Source: CAZFVY01 sp964522665 (GTDB taxonomy: Bacteria; Verrucomicrobiota; Verrucomicrobiia; Limisphaerales; CAZFVY01). From it: DNA of 55,032 nucleotides. The stretch is from assembly GCA_964522665.1 (NCBI GenBank), contig CAZFVY010000039.1:1-55032 (forward strand). The letters are read 5' to 3'. Positions 1-11,200 of the stretch are shown here, in pieces. The translations under genes were made by a program, and so were the position numbers. Each line of letters opens with the position of its first letter. The stretch's first letter is position 1. The notes beneath the pieces are model-generated. The model searched no databases. It was not told where the DNA came from and saw only the letters and a list, made by a program, of their open reading frames with translations.

Positions 1-3
1 CCA

Positions 4-132
4 CCATCCTTCGCTCTGAACCCGCTAGGGTTTGGAGCGAAGGATGGTTTCCTCCGTAGTCCCGCCTCGGCGGGCGAAGGAGGACTTTTGGCTCCTGCGG
101 CGGGTTCAGAGACTACGGATGGCGGGCCATCC
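4..132. repeat. Compound palindromic element upstream of GIY-YIG gene
   Basis: Several perfect inverted repeats are packed into 129 bp. Bases 4-16 pair with 35-47 (13 bp). The same hairpin continues inward through two G-T wobbles to a 5-bp stem (19-23 with 28-32) closed by the tetraloop GCTA, giving a stem of about 20 bp. Bases 50-55 pair with 79-84 around an inner stem (61-65 with 70-74). Bases 54-61 can alternatively pair with 111-118 (8 bp), and 117-122 pairs with 127-132. The hexamers CCATCC and GGATGG recur at both ends. The element ends 7 bp before the nuclease start codon. It looks like a REP/BIME-type repeat or a structured leader; no second copy was noticed in this window. Confidence 0.8.
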
Positions 133-139
133 TCTGGTC

Positions 140-382
140 ATGTTCTACGCTTACATACTCCAAAGTGTTGACCACCCGGCTCAATTTTACCGTGGCCACA
201 CATCCGATCTTAAGCAACGCGTCGCCGAGCATAATGCCGGCCGATGTCCGCACACCTCGAAGTTTGCTCCCTGGAAAGTGAGGTTTTATGCCGCCTTCGA
301 ACGCATCGAACTGGCCCAGCATTTCGAATCGTATTTAAAGACTGGCTCTGGTCACGAGTTTGCTAGGCGGCATTTCCTCTAA
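140..382 (+). CDS. GIY-YIG nuclease family protein
   Basis: An 80-residue single-domain protein of the small GIY-YIG (UvrC N-terminal-like) superfamily. The start was set at the ATG giving MFYAYILQS, because family members begin with the GIY strand; the open frame continues upstream only through the palindromic repeat. Visible motifs are the YAY strand, YRG (the YIG equivalent), an Arg in the LKQRVAEHN helix, and a Glu in FESYLKTG, which correspond to the usual catalytic positions. The family cuts or nicks DNA in a metal-dependent way; the role of these stand-alone members is poorly known. The gene lies immediately after a palindromic element, which could be its substrate, its regulator or coincidental. 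There is no operon partner. Confidence 0.88.
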   Translation: MFYAYILQSVDHPAQFYRGHTSDLKQRVAEHNAGRCPHTSKFAPWKVRFYAAFERIELAQHFESYLKTGSGHEFARRHFL

Positions 383-658
383 ACCAGGTTTAGGGCGGAG
401 GAGAGTCGGCCCTCCATAGCGTCCCCGCGAGAGTGGACCGTTCGTTCCGTCCCCCGTCGGACCGGACGACGGTCGTAGGTCTTGGCGAGTCCGTTTCCTG
501 CGCCGCCCGCGACTGGCGCGCCCGGAGCTTTTGACCGATCGGGCGATCGGCAATTCGTCGAATCCCGGCGCTTGTAACCCTCGATCTTACCCTTGTTTTT
601 GCCTGTTAAAGAGGCCATTGTCACGGGTATCCCACCTGGGGATCGGATCGAGAAATTA

Positions 659-1408
659 ATGTCGTTATCGGATCAGTTTTTGCGGGCGCGGGGCACGGCG
701 CAAGAATTCGCCACCACGCATTGGAGCGTGGTGTTGCGCGCGGGGGAGCAGAGTTCGCCGCAGTCCGCGGCGGCGCTGGAGAAGCTTTGCCACGCTTATT
801 GGTACCCGCTCTACGCCTTCTCGCGACGGCAGGGATACCCACCGCATGAAGCAGCTGACCTGACCCAGGATTTTTTCCTCCATCTGCTGGCCACCAACGC
901 GCTGGCTTCGGTGAGCGCCGAGAAGGGCAAGTTTCGGTCATTCCTGCTGGCCTCATTGAAGAACCTGCTGGCGAATCAATGGAACCGGGCGCAATGCCAG
1001 AAGCGCGGCGGCGGGGTGACGCCCTTTTCGTTGGACGAAGCGCTGGCCGAGGGCCGATATCAACTCGAGCCGGTCGATGATTCGACGCCCGACACCGTCT
1101 TTGACCGCCGCTGGGCCGAAACGATCCTCAGCCGCGCCCTCGATCGGTTGCGCCAGGAGTGCGACGGCGACGAAAAGGCCCGACGATTTGACGAAGTGAA
1201 GGTCTTTCTGCTGGGCGAGAAAGGGGACCGTTCGTTCGCCGAAGCGGCGGCCCGGTTGAATCTGAGCCAGGCTGCGGTGAAAGGCCTGGTGCATCGCTTG
1301 CGCCGTCGTTTTCGCGAGTTGATCCGCGAGGAAATCGCGCAAACCGTGGCTCGCCCGGAAGAGATTGACGCGGAGATTCGCTACCTGTTCGCGGCGTTCA
1401 CGGGGTGA
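659..1408 (+). CDS. ECF-like RNA polymerase sigma factor
   Basis: A 249-residue sigma-70 family protein of the extracytoplasmic-function-like type common in Planctomycetes and Verrucomicrobia. The N-terminal half carries a region-2 pattern (HAYWYPLYAF, then AADLTQDFF, then KGKFRSFLLASLKNLL). The C-terminal third carries a region-4 helix-turn-helix (SFAEAAARLNLSQAAVKGLVHRLRRRF) for -35 recognition. The ATG at 659 was chosen over the TTG at 593 because homology begins soon after it. No anti-sigma factor follows. Instead, a membrane Ser/Thr kinase gene begins 229 bp downstream on the same strand, a recurrent arrangement in these phyla, so control by the kinase is a reasonable inference. Confidence 0.88.
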   Translation: MSLSDQFLRARGTAQEFATTHWSVVLRAGEQSSPQSAAALEKLCHAYWYPLYAFSRRQGYPPHEAADLTQDFFLHLLATNALASVSAEKGKFRSFLLASLKNLLANQWNRAQCQKRGGGVTPFSLDEALAEGRYQLEPVDDSTPDTVFDRRWAETILSRALDRLRQECDGDEKARRFDEVKVFLLGEKGDRSFAEAAARLNLSQAAVKGLVHRLRRRFRELIREEIAQTVARPEEIDAEIRYLFAAFTG

Positions 1409-1637
1409 AAATTTCTTGCCTGAGGGGCGCACCTTTAGCCGTTATTTCCTTTTGTAAGGAAGGAAGCCGCCGCCGGCGCCACCACGGTTCGGCTCTCTCT
1501 CCATTGGATCGCTCCGGGAAATCCGACGAACTGATTCGGTCTCGTGGAAGGTCAACGAAGAGTAGTCTGGGCGTCGGCCGAAGTGGCGACCACGCGAGCT
1601 AGCGGCTCGCGCCGCCGGTCGGAACGAACTAGAAACG

Positions 1638-4600
1638 ATGTCCGGTCCGCTGCATTGTCCAGTTTGCCAGAGCGCGCTGAGGGCCAGCGCGCCGGAAGGA
1701 CTATGCCCCAAGTGTCTCTGGGCCTCCCTCCTAAACGCGGACGACGAAGGCGCTGAACCGACCGAGCCGCCGTTTTCTTCCGGCGCCGCCTCCTCTTCCC
1801 AGACGGACGCTTCGCCGGTGATTTGCGGCGATTACGCGTTAGTGAAGGAACTCGCGCGCGGCGGCATGGGGGTGGTCTATCAGGCCCGGCAAATCAGCCT
1901 GAATCGTGTCGTGGCGCTCAAAATGATCCTCACCGCCCGCTTGCCGGGTGAGGCGGACATGAAACGTTTCCGAGCCGAAGCGGAGGCGGTCGCCGGCTTG
2001 GAGCATCCGAACATCGTTCCTGTGTATGAAGTCGGCGACGACGACGGGCGTCCGTTCTTCACGATGAAGTTTGTCGCCGGGGGAAGTCTCGCGGAACGAT
2101 TGGCGGCCAGCCGGGGGAATCATGACGCCCGGCTGGACCGGCCCCGTCAAAGCCGGCCGGGCGCCACCCATTACAGCGGCCCCGACCTTGCCTCGCTGAT
2201 GGCCAAGATCGCGCGCGCGGTTCATTACGCGCATCAACACGGAATGCTGCACCGCGACTTGAAACCGTCGAACATCCTGCTGGACGAGCGGGGCGAGCCG
2301 TTGGTGACCGACTTTGGTTTGGCCAAGCAGCTCGAGACAGACAGCCAATTGACGTTGAGCGGGGCGGTGCTGGGCACGCCAGCGTATATGGCCCCTGAAC
2401 AAGCGGCCGGCGGCAAAAGCCTCACCACCGCCGCCGACGTCTATAGCCTCGGCGCCATTCTCTACGAGCTTCTGACGGGAGAGCCGCCGTTTCACGCCGA
2501 GACAACGCTTGAGACCCTGCGCCAAGTCGCCGAACAGGAGCCGCGGCGGCCCCGGTCGATCAACCCGCAGGTCGATCGCGATCTGGAGACCATCGCCTTG
2601 AAGTGCCTGCGGAAAGGCGCGCGGGAACGGTATCGATCAGCGGAGGCGCTCGCGGAGGATTTAGAACGGTGGCTGCGCCATGAGCCGATTCACGCGCGGT
2701 CGGCGGGGGCCTGGGAACGCGGAGCAAAGTGGGCCAGACGCCATCCCGCGGCGGCCGGGTTCCTTTTGCTCGCGCTGCTGGCTCCCACGCTCATAATCGC
2801 CGAGTTGCTTTTTAGCAACGCCCGCGTCCGAGGAGCCCAGCTTCAAACGCAGGAGAATCTCTACGCGGCCGATATGTTCCTGGCCAACCGCGCGCTCCGG
2901 GAAGGCAACCTCGGACTTGCCCGGGCTACGCTCGCGGTCCACGTCCCGCCCCGGGAGCAACGCGGTTCCGCGGAGGACTTTCGCGGTTTCGAGTGGCGCT
3001 TTTTGTGGGGGCAGAGCCAGGGCGATCAACTCCGAATCCTCAGTGGGTTTCCGCGGGTCCCGACGGCGCTTAAGGTCACCCCGGATGGGACGACTTTGGC
3101 CATCGCTGGCCGGAACTTTCTCTGGCGTTGGAATCTGGCCGAGTCCAACGCGACCGAACTCATGCCGCCAAAAGGGTCGGCCTGGCTTGAATTTGACGAC
3201 GCGTCCAATTTGGTCGCCAAGGTTCACCCTTCTCCGCTGCGCGCCGACCAAGTCGAAGACGTGAATCCATCGCCCAGTGAATTGTGCCGCTGGGTTAATC
3301 CCGACCGGCTCGACGCTCCAACCCGATTATCGTTCACGCCGGACGGACGTCGGATATTAACCACCGACCGCGGCTCCGCGCGCGCGGCCCGGGTGTGGAA
3401 GCTGGCCGACGGCGCGGTCGAATTTGCTTTTTTGGGCATTTACCCGGACGCCGTCGTGTCGCCGGTGGCGCCGATCGTGGCCGTCGGCTCCTATGCGCGC
3501 CCGGGAGGCGCCGCCGCGGGCTGCGTCAAGGTGTACGATCTGGAAAAACGGGCCGAAATCTGGACGCTGCCGGCCGCCGGCGGATTGGTGGACTTCAGCG
3601 CCGACGGCCAGACGCTCGTTACCGCCGGGTGGTTCCCGACGCCGGGAATCAACCGCGTGAGCCTCTGGTCGCTGCCGGAACGCCGGTTGCTGACGCGGTT
3701 TACCGCGTTGCGCCATTGGAACTTGTTGGCGCTCTCGCCCGACGGACGGTGGGTGGCGGCCACCGAGAGAGCCTCGGCGAGAATCGAGATCTGGTCGGTC
3801 GAGAAAGGTGAAATCGTCCATGAACTGGCCGGCCACGCGGGGACCGTGGGCGCGTTCGCTTTTTCGCCGGACGGCGCGACCTTGGCGTCGGCGGGCGTTG
3901 ACCAGATCATTCGGCTTTGGTCCGTTGCCTCTGGCGAATTGACCGCGACCCGCGTCGGACACACGGACGAGATCACCTGTCTGGCATACTTCCCGGACGG
4001 AAAACGCCTGGTATCCGGAGCGCGCGACGGAACCGTGCGCCTCTGGTCAACGACTACCGCAAAGAAAGAGGTCCCGGCTTTCAAGGGAAGAGGATTGGGC
4101 AATCATCTCATCATTTCGCCCGACGGAAATTGGTGGACCTCCCTGGTCGAGAATTCCAAGGGCATTTGGGCTTACGAGACTCGTCCAGGCTCGACCCGGC
4201 GAACGATCTCGCCGACGGCGGACGTCCAGTTGGCGCAGGTCGATGGCTTCGACGACGAGGGACCGATGCTGCTCCGCTCGAGCAGTCCCCTTGGGTCATC
4301 CAAACTCAACTTGGAATGGTGGTCGCTCGACGACCGGTCGCTGCGCCGCCGGCTATCGCTTGAGGGCGACGTGGACCCCGAGCAGGTGCGGGTGCGCGCG
4401 TTCAACCCCGCGGCGCGGCTCTTCGCCGCGGGGCTTAGCGACGGAATCGTGCGGGTCTGGTCCATGCGAACCGGGAAGATTCTGCACACGTTCGGACTGC
4501 CGGACCACGTTGACGGACATCCGACGGTTCGCATTCCGGTGAATCGAATCGCGATCTCGCCGGACGGATCACTCCTGGCGGCCGGCACGATGGGACACTC

Positions 4601-5060
4601 GCAGGTGGCGGTCTTTTCCCTCAAAGAAGATAGACTCCTCTATAGCCACCATGTTCGTCCCCTTTACCGAATTGTCGATCGTTACGATGACCTCGGAGTC
4701 CTTGCGTTCCTGGGGTTCTCCCCCGACGGGCGGCTCCTCGTCACGACGGATCTGACCGAGCGGGGAATCAACGTGTCGGACGCGCGAACAGGGCGCGCCG
4801 TCGGCCAACTCTCAGGTCATCGCGATTACACCGCCCAAGTCGCCTTCTCGCCCGACGGCAAGACTCTGGCGTCAACCGGGGGTGACGGTTCGGTGCGACT
4901 CTGGCACCTCGCCACCCAGCGTGAGCTGGCGACCTTGTACGAATCCGGGGCCAGCTCGGTGGCGTTTTCGCCGGACGGCTCCGCCTTGTTCGTCGGGTTC
5001 GACGACGAGGTGGCCGTTTTATCGGCTCCGACGTTAGCCGACATCGACCGGGGGCCGTAA
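1638..5060 (+). CDS. Membrane Ser/Thr protein kinase with WD40 repeats
   Basis: A 1,140-residue eukaryotic-type kinase. Residues 7-26 form a zinc-ribbon-like CxxC...CxxC pair (C7, C10, C23, C26). The kinase domain (about 60-350) shows the glycine loop ARGGMGVVY, the ALKMIL lysine, HRDLKPSN (about 205), DFGLAK (about 225) and the APEQ segment, so it should be catalytically active. A membrane helix follows at about 373-395. From about 468 to the end are WD40-type repeats, seen as recurring FSPDG and RLWS elements, presumably on the outer side of the membrane. The upstream sigma factor is a plausible partner or target. The zinc ribbon places a possible redox or metal sensor in front of the kinase. 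Kinase and WD40 assignments are firm; targets are unknown. Confidence 0.95.
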   Translation: MSGPLHCPVCQSALRASAPEGLCPKCLWASLLNADDEGAEPTEPPFSSGAASSSQTDASPVICGDYALVKELARGGMGVVYQARQISLNRVVALKMILTARLPGEADMKRFRAEAEAVAGLEHPNIVPVYEVGDDDGRPFFTMKFVAGGSLAERLAASRGNHDARLDRPRQSRPGATHYSGPDLASLMAKIARAVHYAHQHGMLHRDLKPSNILLDERGEPLVTDFGLAKQLETDSQLTLSGAVLGTPAYMAPEQAAGGKSLTTAADVYSLGAILYELLTGEPPFHAETTLETLRQVAEQEPRRPRSINPQVDRDLETIALKCLRKGARERYRSAEALAEDLERWLRHEPIHARSAGAWERGAKWARRHPAAAGFLLLALLAPTLIIAELLFSNARVRGAQLQTQENLYAADMFLANRALREGNLGLARATLAVHVPPREQRGSAEDFRGFEWRFLWGQSQGDQLRILSGFPRVPTALKVTPDGTTLAIAGRNFLWRWNLAESNATELMPPKGSAWLEFDDASNLVAKVHPSPLRADQVEDVNPSPSELCRWVNPDRLDAPTRLSFTPDGRRILTTDRGSARAARVWKLADGAVEFAFLGIYPDAVVSPVAPIVAVGSYARPGGAAAGCVKVYDLEKRAEIWTLPAAGGLVDFSADGQTLVTAGWFPTPGINRVSLWSLPERRLLTRFTALRHWNLLALSPDGRWVAATERASARIEIWSVEKGEIVHELAGHAGTVGAFAFSPDGATLASAGVDQIIRLWSVASGELTATRVGHTDEITCLAYFPDGKRLVSGARDGTVRLWSTTTAKKEVPAFKGRGLGNHLIISPDGNWWTSLVENSKGIWAYETRPGSTRRTISPTADVQLAQVDGFDDEGPMLLRSSSPLGSSKLNLEWWSLDDRSLRRRLSLEGDVDPEQVRVRAFNPAARLFAAGLSDGIVRVWSMRTGKILHTFGLPDHVDGHPTVRIPVNRIAISPDGSLLAAGTMGHSQVAVFSLKEDRLLYSHHVRPLYRIVDRYDDLGVLAFLGFSPDGRLLVTTDLTERGINVSDARTGRAVGQLSGHRDYTAQVAFSPDGKTLASTGGDGSVRLWHLATQRELATLYESGASSVAFSPDGSALFVGFDDEVAVLSAPTLADIDRGP

Positions 5061-5252
5061 GGGAACGGTCCACTTCGCGCCGCCGCGTGACGGGAGAGAG
5101 TCGCGCTCCGCGCGCTCGGCCTTGCGGAAAGCCGGTCTCGAAAATATCGGCAAAAACTTCGCACCCTTCCCGTGAATTTCTTTTTGTAGCAGGAGGAACC
5201 GCGGAGTGGAGACCACGCCCGATCAGGCTTGGGCTTCTCTCGTGATTCCCCT

Positions 5253-8200
5253 ATGACCAAATTTAATCGATTTTCCCGCGCCGGACTTCTGCTGACGCTC
5301 GTCGCTTCGTTCTTCGCGCCCGCCGCGCGGAGCCAAATCTTCGTGTCCGACGTCTTGAGCCGTTCGATTCGGCAGTACACGACTTCGGGGAGCGGCTCCG
5401 TCTTTGCCACCGGCTTGCAAGGCCCGGCCGGGCTGGCGTTTGATGGCTCGGGCCATCTCTACGTCGCCGAAGGAAACGCCAACGCGGTCACGCGCTTTCC
5501 GACGGTCCCCACGCCGGGAGCTTCCGAAACGGGGACGCCCCTGCCCAACCTCAGCTTGAGCAACCCGGTCGGCTTGGCCTTTGACGGCGCCGGTTACCTT
5601 TACATCGCCAACTTCAACAATAACACGGTGACCAGGTATTCGACGAGCGACGGAACCAGCTCGGTTTTCGTGTCCGCGAGCGCGGGCTTGCGCCAACCGT
5701 TCGGCCTGGCCGTCAGCGGGGGCTTCCTTTATGTGGCGAACAGCAGCAGCCATACGATAACGCAGTTCGCGCTCTCGGACGGCACCACGCCGATTAATTT
5801 TGCCGGTGTGGCGGGGACGACCGGACACGGTTTGAACACCCCCTGGGGTCTGGCGATCAGCGGCGGCTATCTCTACGTGGCTAACAACGGCGACGCCACA
5901 ATTACAAAGTTTCTGCTGCCCGCCGGCGGCGCCAACCCCATTCCGTTCGGCAGCGCTGGCCTGAGCATTCCGGAGGGCCTGGCCTTTGACAGCGGTGGGG
6001 ATCTTTTCGTGGCAAATTCTGGCAATTCAACGGTCGCGGAATTCACGGGACTGGGCGTGTCAGTCTTCGCGCCTGCCAGCTCCGGACTGACGAGTCCGGC
6101 CTTCATCGCGATCCAGCAGGATTTGGGGATCACCTGCCCGGCGAACGTCACCACGAATACGTGCGGCTCCGGCGTCGCGGTGACCTTCCCAACTCCGACG
6201 GTAGCCGGCGGGGCGTTGCAGAGCGTCAGCCCGCCCAGTGGCAGCATCTTTCCCGTGGGCGCGACGACGGTGACCTGCGTCGCCACCAACGCAACTTCGA
6301 CCAACACCTGCGCGTTTACGGTAACCGTATCCCAGACGTCCGCTCTGACCATTATTTGTCCGGCCGACGTCACCACGAACTTCTGCGCGGCGAGCACGCC
6401 GATCGTTTTCCCGAATCCGGTTGTCTCCGGCGGGGCGCTGGTTGCCTGCGTTCCGCCCAGCGGTTCCGTCTTTCCGCTGGGAACGACCATCGTCACCTGC
6501 ACCGCGACCAATGCCTGTTCCACGAATACTTGCACGTTCAAGGTTACCGTCGCGAACCCATTGCCGCCGATCCTCACCTGCGCGACCAACAAAACCGTCG
6601 CGTGCGGTTCCGCCTGGAGTTTTGATGCGCCGAGCGCCCTCGATCCGTGCGGCGTCGCCACCGTGCCAGTGACGGTGGTGAGCACCGTGACGAATTCCAC
6701 CGGGTGTCCGATCGTCATCACCCGGACTTGGCGGGCCGGGAATGCGGGCAGCCCGGGCGCCACCTGCTCTCAAACCGTTACGGTAGTGGACACCACGCCG
6801 CCGGTCCTCACCTGCGCGACCAACAAGTCGGTTCAGTGTGACTCGCCTTGGTCCTTCGACACCCCGAGCGCGTTCGACGCATGCAGCGGGACGAACGTCA
6901 CCATCACTGTGCTGAACACCGTAACGAACAGCGGGCCTTGCCCCTTGGTGATCACCCGCTCCTGGCAAGCCACCGACGCCTGCGGCAACAGCGCCACCTG
7001 CAGCCAGACGGTCACCGTGAATCCCGTCCCGCCGTGCGTCGCGGGCGAAACCTGGACGCCCCATGACTCCAACCGCTCTTGGACAGGCCTAGCCTCCTCC
7101 GCCGACGGTAGCAAATTGGTCGCGACGACCCTCAACGGTCTCATCTACACCAGTTCCGATTTCGGCCTCACTTGGATTCCCCAGGCCGCCAGCAGCGTCC
7201 AGAACTGGACGGCGGTCGCCTCCTCGGCTGACGGCGCCAAACTTCTCGCGGTCGCGCATCCCGGCCTCATTTACACCTCGACAGACTCGGGCCAGACTTG
7301 GACCCCGCGCGCCGCGAACGCGGGCGTGCTGCCCTGGCAGGCGGTCGCCTCCTCAGCCTCGGGCGTCGATCTGGTCGCCGTCGCCGACAACAATCAAATT
7401 TGGACCTCCACGGACTCCGGCCAGACTTGGGGGCCTCATGGTCCGAACAACCTGAATTGGCAAGCCTTGGCCTCCTCAGACGACGGCAGCCACTTGGTCG
7501 CCGTCGTCCATAACGGTTTCGTCTATACGTCGATCGATTACGGCACAACTTGGGTGGCCCAAGTGAACGCCGGCGCCGGCGCCTGGCATTCCGTCGCCTC
7601 GTCCGCCCTCGGCGATAAACTGGTCGCGGTCCAGGACGGCGGTTTCATTTACACCTCCATCGATTCTGGGGCGACTTGGACGCAACGCACCACCTTGGTT
7701 CAGAATTGGTACTCGGTCGCCTCCTCCGCCGACGGAACCAAATTGGTCGCCGTGAACTTCAACGGCCAGATCTACATCTCAACCAACTCCGGCGCCACTT
7801 GGTCGGCGGAAGCGACCAACCGGTCATGGATTGCCGTGGTTTCCTCGGCCGACGGCAGCAAGCTCGCCGCCGACGTGTATGGCGGCGGCCAAATCTACAC
7901 CTCGGATTGCATGGCGCCGCCACTGGCCAACTGCGCGACGAACAAAACCGTGTCCGCGGGCGCCACCTGGAGCTTTGACCCGCCCGTGGCGCTCGCCCCG
8001 TGCATTGGTGGCGCCTCAACGATCACCGTGCTGAATACCGCGACCAACGGCGTCTGCCCGCAGGTCATCACCCGCACTTGGCTGATTACCGATCCTTGCG
8101 GAAGCAGCAATACTTGCAGTCAGACCGTCACCGTCATGGACACCACGCCGCCGGTCATCACCTGCGCGACCAACAAGTCGGTACCGTGCGATTCGGCATG

Positions 8201-11200
8201 GTCCTTCGATGCCCCAACGGCGATCGACGCTAATAGCGGTACCAACGTCACAATCACCGTGCTCAACACGGTGACCAATAGCGGCCCGTGCCCATTGGTT
8301 GTTACCCGTTCCTGGCAGGCCACCGACGCTTGTGGCAACGCCGCCACCTGCAGCCAAACCGTCACCGTGAATCCCGTGCCGCCCTGCGTCGCGGGCCAAA
8401 CCTGGGCAGCGCATGATACCAATCGCACCTGGACCGGCCTCGCATGCTCGGCCGATGGCGGCAAATTGGTCGCGACCACCGTCAACGGTCTCATCTACAC
8501 CTCATCCGACTTCGGCCTCACTTGGTTTCCCCAGGCTGGCAGCAGCGTCCAGAACTGGACGGCCGTCGCCTCTTCGGCCGATGGCAGTAAGCTCCTCGCG
8601 GTCGCCTCTCCCGGTCTGATCTACACCTCGGGAGATTCCGGCCAGACCTGGACTCCGCGCGCCGCGAACGCGGGCGTGCTGGCCTGGCAGGCCGTCGCCT
8701 CCTCTGGCTCGGGCGTCAATCTGGTAGCCGTCGCCGACAACAATCAAATTTGGACCTCCACGGATTCCGGCCAGACATGGTCGCCGCACGGACCCAACAA
8801 TCTGCATTGGCAGGCTCTGGCTTCGTCGGACGACGGCAGCCATCTCGTGGCGGTCGTCCATAACGGCCCCCTCTACACGTCGGCCGATTTCGGCATAACC
8901 TGGACCTTGCAGGCGAACGCCGGCAGCGGCAAATGGCATTCCGTGGCCTCATCAACCCTCGGTGACAAATTGGTCACCGTTCAAGACGGTGGGTACATTT
9001 TCACCTCCACCAATTTCGGCGTGGACTGGACGCAACGGACGACCTTGATCCAGACGTGGTACTCCGTCGCCGGGTCCGCCGACGGAACCAAGCTGGTCGC
9101 CGTAACGTTCAACGGCCAGATTTACATCTCGACCGATTCCGGCGCGACCTGGTCGCCGGAAGCGACCAACCGGTCATGGTTTGCCGTCGTCTCCTCGGCC
9201 GACGGCAGCAAATTGGCCGCCGACGTGTATGGCGGCGGCCAGATCTACACCTCCGACTGCGCGCTGCCCCAATTGGCAACCTGCGCGACCAATAAAACGG
9301 TCTCCCTCGGCGCATCCTGGAACTTTGATCCGCCCGTGGCGCTGGCCCCCTGCATCGGTGGCGCTTCTACGATCACGGTTTTGAATACCTTGACCAACGG
9401 CATTTGCCCGCAATTGATCACCCGCACATGGTTGATTACCGATCCGTGCGGCGCCAGCAATACTTGCAGCCAAACGGTGACGGTGCTGAATACCAACTCC
9501 CCCGTCATCCTCTGCCCAACTAACATCGTCGTCACGTCTTGCACGAACGTGGCCGTCACTTATAGCGCCACCGCCACCAACGCCGGATGCGACAGCGTGA
9601 CCGTCGTTTTGACACCTCCCTCCGGCACGGTCTTTCTGCCGGGGACCACGAACGTAGTCCGTTGCGTCGCGACCGACTGTTGCCGGAATACCGCGACGTG
9701 CGACTTCACCGTAACCGTCCTCTGCGCCACGAATCCCTGCCCGAATCTAGTCGTCAACGGCGGTTTCGAAACCACCAGCCCGGCCGTCGCGCCGAACAGT
9801 TCCAACAACACGCTTAACCCGACGAATGGAGTTCCAGGATGGACTACCGCTTCGACCAATTTCCTGGAAGTCTGGAGCAACAACGCCGGCTTCCCGGCGT
9901 CCGCGGGCACAAACCAGTTGGAGATCAATGCCCAAAACAGCGACGAGACCGTCTCTCAGGTCGTTACCGGAGTGACGCCGAATTGTCCGGCGACTTTCTG
10001 TTTCGACTACACCGGTCGATTTGGCACAGCCGCCGCGCCGAATAACGAGTTCACCGTCACCCTGACCAGCGGCGGCGCCGTGTTCTCGACCACGCTCAAT
10101 CCGGCCATCTTTTCGGCCAACGGCTGGCAAACGTTCTGCCTGACCAACTTTGTGCCGGCGACCTCGACCGTCACCATCGCCTTCCACGGCCATACCACCG
10201 GTTCCGCGGGCTCACCGGCTCCGCAAGGCGGGGCGCACATCGATAACGTTTCATTGACGCAATGCTGCGCGGCGGCTCCCTGCATCACCTTGACTTGCGG
10301 AACCAATAAGACCGTCGAATGCGGCTCGAGGTGGAGCTTCGAGGCGCCGACGAATATCGTGGATACCTGTTGCCCAACCTATCGTCTGAGCTTTAGCACC
10401 GTGACGAATGGAACGTGTCCGCGGGTCATCACGCGCACGTGGTTGGTCACCGACACCTGCGGCAATAGCAATACCTGCGCCCAGAGCATCACGGTGGTCG
10501 ATACCACGCCGCCGGTGTTGGTCTGCGCGGGCGATAAGACCGTCAATGGGGCGGCGCCGTGGAGCTTTGATCCGCCGCGGGCTTACGACGCCTGCTGCGG
10601 GACCAATGTCACGGTCACGATCGTGGGAACGGAAACGAACAAACTTTCGTGCGGTCAGACGATCACTCAGACCTGGCGCGCGACCGATTGTTGCGGCAAC
10701 AGCGCCACCTGCCACCAAACGGTGACCGTCGCGAGCGCCGCCGCGCCGACCGCCTGCACGAACGCGACAACCGTGGTCTTTTCCGCGGGGACAACCAACG
10801 ACAACTTCAATGGCGCGGAGCCGGCGTTCCCCAGCGCCGGCTTGGTCCTCCGCCTGCACGCGGCGGGGGTGAGCAGCTTGAAGGGTTTTGACGACTGCCG
10901 GACCGATACGCTTTTCGCGCATAGCTTCACCAATCTGCCCTCGTGCGTCACCGCCGCCACGTTGCACATTCGTCTGCGGGCCTGCGACGTCGGGTCGGAA
11001 AATGATACCTTTGGCTTGAGTTTCACCGCCACCGCGGGCAATCAACTGCTCCCCAGTTGGGGTCGCTATCTCGGCAACGGCAACGGCAGCGCCCCGGGGC
11101 TTTTTAACATCGCCTGGAGCGCTGGCGCCACCCGCGACGTCGTGCTCGATTTGGCCCAACTCCCGAACGCCGACGGTTCGACCACCGACCTGATCCCCGG

